Part shown: piece after piece, positions 1 to 5,265 of the stretch
Position numbering within the stretch: position 1 is the stretch's first letter
Layout of the letters: each line of letters starts with the position of its first letter
Source: Acidobacteriota bacterium
Lineage (GTDB): Bacteria > Acidobacteriota > Vicinamibacteria > Vicinamibacterales > JAKQTR01
Direction: 5' to 3'
Assembly: GCA_026393735.1 (NCBI GenBank)
Contig: JAPKZP010000372.1
Coordinates: 1-5,265, forward strand
DNA: 5,265 nucleotides
Made by a program: the position numbers and the translations under genes
Notes under the pieces: generated by a model
What the model was told of the DNA's origin: nothing
What the model saw: the letters and a program-made list of their open reading frames with translations, nothing else
Database searches by the model: none

Positions 1-834
1 AGTTTCAATCAGGCGGTGGCCGCGACGGGACGGTTGAGCAGCAGTGACCCCAACCTGCAGAACATCCCCGTGCGCACCGAGCTCGGCCGCGAGATCCGGC
101 GGGCCTTCGTCGCCGCGCCGGGATTCGTGCTGATCTCGGCCGATTACTCCCAGATCGAGCTGCGCGTGCTGGCGCATCTTTCGGGAGACTCGGCGCTCGT
201 CGACGCGTTCCGGCGCAACGAGGACATCCACGACCGCACGGCGCTGGCCATCTTTGGCTCCGCGAGCGGCCTCGACCGCAAGGAGATGCGCAGCCGGGCC
301 AAGATGGTGAACTACGCCCTGCTCTACGGCAAGACGGCGTTCACGCTGTCGAAAGACATCGGCGTGACGCAGCAGGCGGCGCAGGCGTTCATCGACGCGT
401 ACTTCGCGGGCTTCCCCGCCGTGCGCCAGTTCATCGATCGCACCCTCGAAGACGGTCGGGCAACCGGGGTCGTCAAGACCCTCTGGGGTCGCCGCCGGCC
501 CGTGCCTGAGCTGACGAGCCGCAACGGCCAGGTGCGCAGCGCCATGGAGCGCATCGCGGTGAACATGCCCATCCAGGGAACCGCCGCGGACATCCTGAAG
601 CGCGCCATGATCGACGTGCACCACGCGCTCGAGTTGAGACCCGCCCGGACCGGCGGGCGGGGCGCGCGGATGATCCTCACCGTGCACGACGAACTGCTGT
701 TCGAAGTGCCACGCGAGGAAGCCGACGAGGTGGCGGCGCTCGTGCGCACGCACATGGAACACGCCGCGCAACTGGCCGTACCGCTCACCGTGGACATCGG
801 CGTCGGAGATAACTGGAAGGACGCGAAGAGCTAG
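1..834 (+). CDS. polA: DNA polymerase I, C-terminal polymerase domain (5' end outside window)
   Basis: Family A DNA polymerase, which fills gaps after Okazaki-primer removal and during excision repair. Only the last 277 residues (palm and fingers) are present; the reading frame is open from base 1 and ends at TAG 832-834, so any start codon near base 16 is only an internal valine. Residues 7-25 contain the ATGRLSSSDPNLQNIPVR signature. Motif A is DYSQIELR at 142-165, with the catalytic Asp at residue 48 and the ribose-gate Glu at residue 53. Motif B (O-helix) follows R-x3-K-x3-Y-x3-YG, with Arg97, Lys101, Tyr105 and Tyr109-Gly110. Motif C is VHDE at 682-693, with the catalytic Asp at residue 230. 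All catalytic residues are present, so the visible domain looks functional. Odd points: the O-helix residue that is Phe in E. coli and Taq Pol I is Tyr here, and YG is followed by KTAF instead of the usual MSAF. The 5'-nuclease and 3'-exonuclease domains lie upstream and cannot be judged. Confidence 0.97.
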   Translation, partial: SFNQAVAATGRLSSSDPNLQNIPVRTELGREIRRAFVAAPGFVLISADYSQIELRVLAHLSGDSALVDAFRRNEDIHDRTALAIFGSASGLDRKEMRSRAKMVNYALLYGKTAFTLSKDIGVTQQAAQAFIDAYFAGFPAVRQFIDRTLEDGRATGVVKTLWGRRRPVPELTSRNGQVRSAMERIAVNMPIQGTAADILKRAMIDVHHALELRPARTGGRGARMILTVHDELLFEVPREEADEVAALVRTHMEHAAQLAVPLTVDIGVGDNWKDAKS

Positions 835-875
835 GCGCCAGGCAGCCAGGATCCAGTCCGCGGGCGATCAGTAGG

Positions 876-927
876 CGTAGGCCTGGAGCATCATTACATC
901 TTGACATCATGATGCTCCAGGCCTACG
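876..927. repeat. Perfect 19-bp inverted repeat, probable vapBC operator
   Basis: Bases 876-894 are the exact reverse complement of 909-927, with a 14-nt spacer at 895-908. Each arm contains an AGGCCT core (879-884 and 919-924). The arm centres are about 33 bp apart, close to three helical turns, so both would face the same side of DNA. The spacer holds the -35 box of the promoter driving the toxin-antitoxin pair, and the right arm fills the -35/-10 spacer and runs into the -10 box. Toxin-antitoxin complexes typically bind such repeats to repress their own promoter, so an operator is the simplest reading. A role as polA terminator is less likely because no T-run follows the right arm. Confidence 0.75.
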
Positions 928-929
928 AT
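901..929 (+). promoter_or_regulatory. Sigma-70-type promoter for vapBC
   Basis: TTGACA (901-906) matches the -35 consensus in all six positions. After a 17-bp spacer comes TACGAT (924-929), a 4/6 match to the -10 consensus including the first TA and the final AT. The predicted transcription start, about 7 bp downstream, is near 936, which is the A of the antitoxin ATG. The transcript would then be leaderless. The overlap with the inverted repeat at 876-927 suggests repression by steric block of RNA polymerase. Confidence 0.7.
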
Positions 930-935
930 CTAGGT

Positions 936-1160
936 ATGCGGACGACTCTCCACATCGACGACGACATCTACGAAGCCGCCAGGAGTCTGGCGGCGATCGA
1001 GCGAAGCAGCGTCGGAAAAGTCCTCTCGCGCCTCGCGCGCCGGGCACTGAGCCCGGCCCGTCCTGCCGAATCCGCAGCCGGCTTCCCGGTGTTCGCCGTG
1101 CGTCCTGACACGGCCCCATTGACGCCGGACATGGTGCGCGACGCGCTGGACGAGGCCTGA
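936..1160 (+). CDS. vapB: VapB-type antitoxin, ribbon-helix-helix-like
   Basis: A 74-residue antitoxin expected to bind and neutralise the PIN toxin encoded directly downstream, and to repress the shared promoter with it. Residues 2-8 (RTTLHID) form the short beta strand of a ribbon-helix-helix fold. Residues 9-38 form two predicted helices ending in LSRLARRAL, which matches the RTTL.ID.D...AA..LA pattern of many VapB proteins. The C-terminal stretch (about 49-74, FPVFAVRPDTAPLTPDMV) resembles the tail that wraps the toxin groove. I chose ATG 936 because the family begins with this MRTT-like sequence. The in-frame ATGs at 909 and 912 lie within the inverted-repeat arm and would add nine or eight unrelated residues. 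There is little ribosome-binding sequence before 936, in line with leaderless translation. The stop TGA overlaps the toxin ATG. Confidence 0.9.
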   Translation: MRTTLHIDDDIYEAARSLAAIERSSVGKVLSRLARRALSPARPAESAAGFPVFAVRPDTAPLTPDMVRDALDEA

Positions 1161-1606
1161 TGGTCGCCCTGCTGGACGTCAATCTGCTCCTCGCGCTGGC
1201 GTGGCCGAATCATGTGCACCACGCGGCTGCCCATCAGTGGTTCGCCCGCCGGGCACCGCGCGGCTGGGCGACCTGCTCCATCGTCGAACTCGGCTTCATT
1301 CGTGTGTCGTCGAATACTCGAGCCATTCCGGCTGCGGTGTCTCCTCAGGACGCTGCGGCGCTGCTCGCCCGCATCACGGCCCGTCCCCACCATCATTTCT
1401 GGTCCGACGATGTGAGGTTTGCCGAGTCGCCGTGTGTGGCGCGATCGCGCGTAGTCGGACATCAGCAGGTCACCGACGCGCATCTGGTGGCCCTGGCGAT
1501 CCGTCACGAGGGATGCCTTGCGACGTTCGACCGGGGCGTCCGGGCACTGGTCCCGCCCGGCCATGATGCGGCGCGGATAGTGGAATTGATCAACGACGCC
1601 GGCTGA
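1160..1606 (+). CDS. vapC: VapC-type toxin, PIN-domain ribonuclease
   Basis: A 148-residue PIN-domain protein, a normal length for VapC toxins, which are Mg2+-dependent endoribonucleases that cut tRNA, rRNA or other RNA when freed from the antitoxin. The four expected acidic residues are visible: Asp6 in LLDVN, Glu43 in IVELGF, Asp106 in VTDAHLVALA and Asp124 in TFDRG. The N-terminal pattern DVN.LLAL.WP.H.HH..A..WF is typical of the VapC subgroup abundant in mycobacteria (the TIGR00028-like family). The start ATG overlaps the antitoxin stop as TGATG, and a GAGG at 1152-1155 lies close upstream, so translation is probably coupled to vapB. All active-site residues are intact, so the toxin is predicted to be active. 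Its RNA target cannot be read from the sequence. Confidence 0.94.
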   Translation: MVALLDVNLLLALAWPNHVHHAAAHQWFARRAPRGWATCSIVELGFIRVSSNTRAIPAAVSPQDAAALLARITARPHHHFWSDDVRFAESPCVARSRVVGHQQVTDAHLVALAIRHEGCLATFDRGVRALVPPGHDAARIVELINDAG

Positions 1607-1650
1607 CCGACGCCGCCAAGGCTTCGGTGTGTCTCGCTGGAGCGCTTCGC

Positions 1651-1676
1651 GCGTGGGCGGAACATGGCGCCCACGC
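1651..1676. terminator. Hairpin between convergent genes, possible terminator
   Basis: Bases 1651-1659 pair perfectly with 1668-1676 (9 bp, GC-rich) around an 8-nt loop. It lies between the toxin stop (1606) and the restriction-modification gene stop (1705), where a two-way terminator would be expected. Neither side has a T-run, so it is not a textbook intrinsic terminator. Confidence 0.35.
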
Positions 1677-1682
1677 CAGCGG

Positions 1683-1706
1683 AGGGTCAGAGTCGAGTCT
1701 GGCCCT
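1683..1706 (+). terminator. Second hairpin, possible terminator for vapBC
   Basis: Bases 1683-1691 pair with 1698-1706 in the plus-strand RNA (9 pairs, one of them G-U) around the 6-nt loop GTCGAG. It is followed by a moderately T-rich stretch (ACTTCGTGTCTT). The G-U pair becomes an A-C mismatch in minus-strand RNA, so it favours stopping plus-strand transcription. It overlaps the stop codon of the convergent gene by two bases. Confidence 0.3.
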
Positions 1707-4578
1707 ACTTCGTGTCTTGCGTACCGCTGGCCGCCAGATTCAGCTCCAGCAATTTCGCCAGCAGTTCATCGTCTGTCAGCGACGGCGCCCAGCCATAGGC
1801 CGCGAAGACCGCCTCGTCGAGGGCGCGGTGCGCGTTGGCGAGCCATGCCGGGCGCTCGTTGTAGAGATTGGTGAGGGTGCGCTTCTTCAGGGCGGCCGCC
1901 GCCTTGTCGTCGATCGGCAAGAGGCGCACGTAGCGCGCGGTGCCGATGCCGTCGGCGTTCGGGTTCGTCACCATCCGCGCCCACGGGCCGTCGACGCTCG
2001 CCGGGAACTCCAGCACGTCGTCTTTCACCCACTCTGGCGGATTCAGCCACCGCGACCGCAACGTGTCGAGTTCGTTGGCCGCCGCCCCGATCGCGTCGCG
2101 CTGGACATCCGTCGGCGACGGGAACGGGAACGTCTCGAAACAACTGGTCGGCGTATAGCGGAACCCGCTCTCGGCTTCACGCAACTGGGTTCCCGTCGAC
2201 CGCGCCCACAGTTCATGTAGCCGCGCGTGCAGCACGCCGAAGAAGTAGTCGTCGTCGCGGGCAAAGACAATTAGTTGATGGTCTGGGAGAGTTGGCGACG
2301 GTAGTTTGGCGAACAACCTGTACTTCGAAACGGTGATTGTCGATAGGAAGTGCGAGGAGCCAGCGATAGCCCTGCGCATCTCCGGCCTCGGCTCAACGTG
2401 CATCCACCAGCGCGCGGCGTACGCGACGCGCTTGTTGGCGCGCCGGATTGGGAGCACGTGCTCGCGGATGTGCTCGAATACAGCCTCGTACTGGGCCGCA
2501 AGAAGCTCGGCGGTGCCTGGGGGAAAATCAATGATCCACATGCCACGAGGTCGGCGGACGACGTCCAGACCATTGGCCCATGGCCGGAGAACGTCGCTGT
2601 TTGGCCGCCCATTCGGACTAGGGAGCCTCAGCCAGCCTTCAGCCTTGTCATTGGAAACGTCGAACGCGCCGCCCTTTGTATCCGCCATGAAGGAGAGACC
2701 CGCATTCCTTGCGAGTCTCCGCGCCGCAGTCAAGTCTGCACCGTACGTCAGATCCGCGTTAATGGCCACGGTGGGCTTGCCGTCGAGCAGCCTCTCGCCA
2801 TCGGCGCCGTCGTCAAAGCCCAGCATCGAAACGTGGACAGCAGCGCCGTCGAGAATCCACTCCCGATCACTGTGGGCGAAGAAGATGTCACCTGCTGCTT
2901 TGATGTGGTCGACGACGCGCCGATTGGCCCCACCTCGGATTCCCTGCGTGGCCAGCAATCCCGCCCGCTGGCAGGCGCCCGTCTCGATCTGGCGCCTCGC
3001 CTTCTCGAACCAATAGCAACACAGGTCCGCTTCGGCCGGCACCCGGCCTTTCCACAGCGCGAACATGGCCTCCACGTACCTGTTGCCCAGTTCCGTGCGC
3101 AGCTTCTTGCCGCCCAGGAACGGCGGGTTCGAGACGATGAAGTCCACCTTCGGCCACTCCGGCTCTGTGACGGTGCCGTCCGCATGCTGCGTGAGAATCG
3201 CGTCGCCGCAGGTGAACGTGTCGAGCACCTGCAGGATCGGCTCCTGCGGCTCGCCGAACCCGTTGGTCTGGATCCACTGCAGCCAGCCGATCCACACCGT
3301 CATCTGCGCCAGCTCGTACGCGTACGGGTTGATCTCGATCCCGTGCAGCTGCCACGGGCCGACCTGCGGCAGCGACCCCGAGAACCCACGGTCCATCGCG
3401 TAGAGGATGACCTGCTTCTCCAGGTTCTTCAGCTTCTGCAGGACGACGTAGAGGAAGTTGCCGGAGCCGCAGGCGGGATCGAGGACGGTGACGTGCTGGA
3501 GACGGTGGAGGAACGCCTGGATCTTCGCGTCGGCTTTCGTGCGATCGCCTTTCTTGTGGTCCGGTACGACGAGCGCGTCCACCTCGGCCCGCACGCCGTC
3601 CCATTCGCGCCTGAGCGGCGCCATCACGACCGGATCGACGATGGTCTCGATGTCGTCGCGGCTCGTGTAGTGCGCGCCGAACTGCGAACGCTTCGCCGGA
3701 TCCAGGGCGCGCTCGAAGAGCGTGCCGAAGATCGACGGGTCGATGGCGCTCCAGTCGAGGCCCGTCACCAGGTGGATGCGGTCGAGTTCCTCCGGTGTGA
3801 GCGTCAAGACGCCGGCGTCGGCGAACAACTGCCCGTTGAAATGGTGCACCGTCTCGACGCCGAACTCCCCGCCGTGAGCCATCGCCTCGAAGAGTCCCGC
3901 CAGAAGCCGCGAGAAGATGACGGGGTCGCCGTGCGCCTTCGCGACCAAACGTGTGAAGAGCTGATCGGGCAGCAGGCCGACATCTTCGGCGAAGAGGCAG
4001 AACACGATGCGGTCGAGGAAGCGCGCCACGCGCTGCGGGTCTTCCCCCCGTTCGCGCAGCAGCGCTGCAATCTGGGTGACGCGCTCGGCCGCGTCCTCGG
4101 TGATGCGCTGCGTCGTCTTCTCGGGCTTCAGCTTGTCGGGTTCGAAGAAGACGGCCTTCAGGGTGGCGAAGTTGCGCTCATCGACCAGGTCGTCGAGCCC
4201 GAATTCGACCCGGCGCGCCGGCGTGTTCGTGAAGTTGGTCCGGATGACCAGCCGGTCCATGTCGGACACGACGAGCAGCGGCGGGTTGTCGAGGGCGTCC
4301 TTGTACTGCAGCAGTTGCTGGTAGGCAGCGGTGAGGTTGGCCAGCCGGCCCTTGTACTCCCAGGCGAAGCAGCCCCGCTTCCAGACATCCGCCCAGCCCT
4401 CGCCGCCGCCCGCCTTGCTGGCCCCCTTCTCAAAGCAGAATTCCTCGCCAGTGGGATCGGCTTCGGCGGGGGGTGCCTGGCCGACCAGGGCACAGAGATC
4501 GAGGAAGTGCTGCTGGGACGCCGATCGCTCTTTCAGGTCGACGCGCCGCCACTTCGCGATGAACTCGGTGATGGTCAT
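1705..4578 (-). CDS. MmeI-like (Type IIL) single-chain restriction endonuclease/DNA adenine methyltransferase
   Basis: Combines site-specific DNA cleavage and S-adenosylmethionine-dependent N6-adenine methylation in one 957-residue chain (MmeI itself has about 919). Residues 1-150 form the MmeI-type nuclease domain, with Asp64, nine residues, then Glu74-Tyr75-Lys76, matching the D-X9-EXK catalytic motif of MmeI. Residues about 155-290 are the helical connector. The methyltransferase has FGAHYTS (300-306, motif X-like), LDPACGSGNF (366-375, motif I), GIEIN (413-417), CGDA (457-460) and NPPF (484-487, catalytic motif IV). Residues about 580-820 are the target-recognition region, ending in SGFRYTPTSCFETFPFP, and 825-957 form the C-terminal helical part. 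I start at ATG 4578 because the family begins near MTxxEFIAKW; an in-frame TTG at 4602 would add eight residues. No good ribosome-binding site is visible, and ATTGTG at 4589-4594 (CACAAT on this strand) is only a weak -10 candidate. In this family one enzyme modifies one strand of an asymmetric site and cuts at a fixed distance, so no partner gene is needed. The DNA target cannot be read by eye. Confidence 0.93.
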   Translation of the reverse strand: MTITEFIAKWRRVDLKERSASQQHFLDLCALVGQAPPAEADPTGEEFCFEKGASKAGGGEGWADVWKRGCFAWEYKGRLANLTAAYQQLLQYKDALDNPPLLVVSDMDRLVIRTNFTNTPARRVEFGLDDLVDERNFATLKAVFFEPDKLKPEKTTQRITEDAAERVTQIAALLRERGEDPQRVARFLDRIVFCLFAEDVGLLPDQLFTRLVAKAHGDPVIFSRLLAGLFEAMAHGGEFGVETVHHFNGQLFADAGVLTLTPEELDRIHLVTGLDWSAIDPSIFGTLFERALDPAKRSQFGAHYTSRDDIETIVDPVVMAPLRREWDGVRAEVDALVVPDHKKGDRTKADAKIQAFLHRLQHVTVLDPACGSGNFLYVVLQKLKNLEKQVILYAMDRGFSGSLPQVGPWQLHGIEINPYAYELAQMTVWIGWLQWIQTNGFGEPQEPILQVLDTFTCGDAILTQHADGTVTEPEWPKVDFIVSNPPFLGGKKLRTELGNRYVEAMFALWKGRVPAEADLCCYWFEKARRQIETGACQRAGLLATQGIRGGANRRVVDHIKAAGDIFFAHSDREWILDGAAVHVSMLGFDDGADGERLLDGKPTVAINADLTYGADLTAARRLARNAGLSFMADTKGGAFDVSNDKAEGWLRLPSPNGRPNSDVLRPWANGLDVVRRPRGMWIIDFPPGTAELLAAQYEAVFEHIREHVLPIRRANKRVAYAARWWMHVEPRPEMRRAIAGSSHFLSTITVSKYRLFAKLPSPTLPDHQLIVFARDDDYFFGVLHARLHELWARSTGTQLREAESGFRYTPTSCFETFPFPSPTDVQRDAIGAAANELDTLRSRWLNPPEWVKDDVLEFPASVDGPWARMVTNPNADGIGTARYVRLLPIDDKAAAALKKRTLTNLYNERPAWLANAHRALDEAVFAAYGWAPSLTDDELLAKLLELNLAASGTQDTK

Positions 4579-4696
4579 GCCGGCCGGAATTGTGGCACAC
4601 AACGACAGGGGTTACCACGACGGCGACGGGCAGGCACAGGAGCTTGCCTCGCTCCCTCGTGGGACCCGCCTCCAGCCGGATCCCCGTGCTATTGCG

Positions 4697-4726
4697 TAGG
4701 CAAATTGTGCGATTCAATCGTATAAT
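4697..4726 (+). promoter_or_regulatory. Promoter for the DUF4143-type ATPase gene
   Basis: TATAAT at 4721-4726 is a perfect -10 consensus. An 18-bp spacer separates it from TAGGCA (4697-4702), a 4/6 match to the -35 consensus. The predicted start near 4733 coincides with the ATG of the ATPase gene, so the mRNA would be leaderless. The spacer ends in an 11-base palindrome, CGATTCAATCG (4710-4720), which directly abuts the -10 box and could be a regulator site. Confidence 0.6.
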
Positions 4727-4732
4727 GTGTGC

Positions 4733-5265
4733 ATGTGGATTCCCCGCTACGTCGAGCGCCGCCTGCTCCATTCCGCACGCACCAGGCCGGTCATCGTCCT
4801 CACCGGCGCCCGCCAGACGGGCAAGACGTCCACGCTCCGCCGATTGTTCCCGGGGCACAGGTTCGTGTCCCTCGATCTTCCGACGGAGGCAGAGCAGGCC
4901 GAATGGGACCCGGCCGCCTTCCTTCGCCGCCACCCGGCGCCCGTCATCATCGACGAGGTCCAATACGCGCCGGGGCTGTTCCGCCACCTCAAGGCTGCCG
5001 TGGACACCCACCGATCCCTGTACGGCCAGTACCTGCTGACCGGCTCTCAGAAGTTCACCCTGATGCGAGGCGTCGCGGAGTCGCTCGCCGGCCGGGCGGA
5101 CATCGTCGACCTGGAGACGCTGTCCTGGTCAGAGGTGCACGCCGCCCGCCCGCAGGAAACCCCTGAGGCGGCCATCGTCTGCGGCGGGTTCCCTGAATTG
5201 CAGGCCAACCCGGACATCGATGCGGCGGCTTTCTATAACTCATATCTGGCGACCTACCTCGAACG
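4733..5265 (+). CDS. AAA ATPase, AAA_14/DUF4143 family, N-terminal part (3' end outside window)
   Basis: The N-terminal 177 codons of a P-loop ATPase; the frame is open to the window edge, where the next codon is cut (CG, probably Arg). Walker A is GARQTGKT (residues 25-32) and Walker B is VIIDEVQ (71-77, with Asp74 and Glu75). LLTGSQ (101-106) fits the sensor-1 region, and SLAGR (117-121) followed by DLETLSWSE (126-134) is typical of the AAA_14 domain that precedes DUF4143. The last visible stretch, CGGFPEL then YLATYLE, matches the start of the DUF4143 part. Full-length members are usually about 380-420 residues, so less than half is seen. I chose ATG 4733 because MWIPRY is a typical N-terminus for the family and the ATG sits 7 bp after a perfect TATAAT. 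The family is widespread and patchily distributed in bacteria and archaea; its function is not established. The gene is divergent from the restriction-modification gene. Confidence 0.92.
   Translation, partial: MWIPRYVERRLLHSARTRPVIVLTGARQTGKTSTLRRLFPGHRFVSLDLPTEAEQAEWDPAAFLRRHPAPVIIDEVQYAPGLFRHLKAAVDTHRSLYGQYLLTGSQKFTLMRGVAESLAGRADIVDLETLSWSEVHAARPQETPEAAIVCGGFPELQANPDIDAAAFYNSYLATYLE

Noticed and set aside
876..927. The inverted repeat as an intrinsic terminator of polA
   Set aside because: No T-run follows the right arm, and the loop and right arm hold a near-consensus promoter directed at vapB. An operator explains more of the sequence.
968..1564. A 198-codon minus-strand open frame across vapBC
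   Set aside because: It is antisense to two well-supported genes with intact motifs, is Arg/Ser-rich and has no recognisable domain. It is a shadow of GC-rich coding sequence.
4579..4602. An N-terminal extension of the MmeI-like protein from an in-frame TTG at 4602
   Set aside because: The extra eight residues (MCATIPAG) do not resemble the family N-terminus, and the ATG at 4578 gives the expected one. No ribosome-binding site supports the TTG.
4632..4664. Short inverted repeats in the divergent intergenic region (AGGCA/TGCCT and TCCC/GGGA)
   Set aside because: Arms of only 4-5 bp in GC-rich DNA are expected by chance and do not line up with a promoter or gene end.
2350..4725. A 791-codon open frame on the plus strand, antisense to the restriction-modification gene
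   Set aside because: It runs in exact codon register with the minus-strand gene, so it can stop only where that gene uses TTA, CTA or TCA, all rare in GC-rich coding DNA. It opens just past the cluster of CTA codons near 2270-2350. Its translation is Arg/Val/Asp-rich without recognisable motifs.
1..5265. CRISPR array, tRNA or rRNA genes, transposase genes or insertion-sequence ends
   Set aside because: I saw no regularly spaced repeats, no tRNA-like cloverleaf sequence, and no transposase or integrase motifs on either strand.

Overview
The window is GC-rich bacterial chromosomal DNA. It carries the 3' end of DNA polymerase I (polA) followed by three accessory units. The base composition, the style of the Pol I fingers domain (a tyrosine in the O-helix followed by LLYGKTAF) and the neighbouring families would suit an Acidobacteriota-like soil bacterium. 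That placement is an inference from family resemblance, not something the sequence proves.

Layout. (1) 1-834, plus strand: the last 277 residues of PolA, with polymerase motifs A, B and C intact. (2) 835-935: a short regulatory gap with a perfect 19-bp inverted repeat. Its 14-nt spacer holds a consensus -35 box (TTGACA), and a -10 box sits 17 bp downstream at the outer edge of the right arm. (3) 936-1606, plus strand: a VapBC-type toxin-antitoxin pair. The antitoxin is ribbon-helix-helix-like and its stop overlaps the start of the PIN-domain toxin (TGATG). (4) 1607-1704: a convergent gap with two hairpins. (5) 1705-4578, minus strand: a 957-residue single-chain restriction-modification enzyme of the MmeI (Type IIL) family, with nuclease motif D-X9-EYK, N6-adenine methyltransferase motifs (DPACGSGNF, NPPF) and a C-terminal target-recognition region. 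(6) 4579-4732: a divergent intergenic region with a TATAAT box on the plus strand. (7) 4733-5265, plus strand: the N-terminal 177 codons of an AAA ATPase of the AAA_14/DUF4143 type, cut by the window end.

How it fits together. A housekeeping gene is followed by an addiction module, a self-contained restriction-modification gene and an orphan-type ATPase. This resembles a small defence or stabilisation island. Nothing shows that the three units form one system: they have separate promoters and orientations. The most informative signals are the vapBC promoter-operator, the apparent leaderless starts of vapB and of the ATPase gene (ATG at the predicted +1), the shift in codon usage across the target-recognition part of the MmeI-like enzyme, and a natural Phe-to-Tyr replacement in the Pol I O-helix. 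Every component belongs to a known family; I see no clearly new system.
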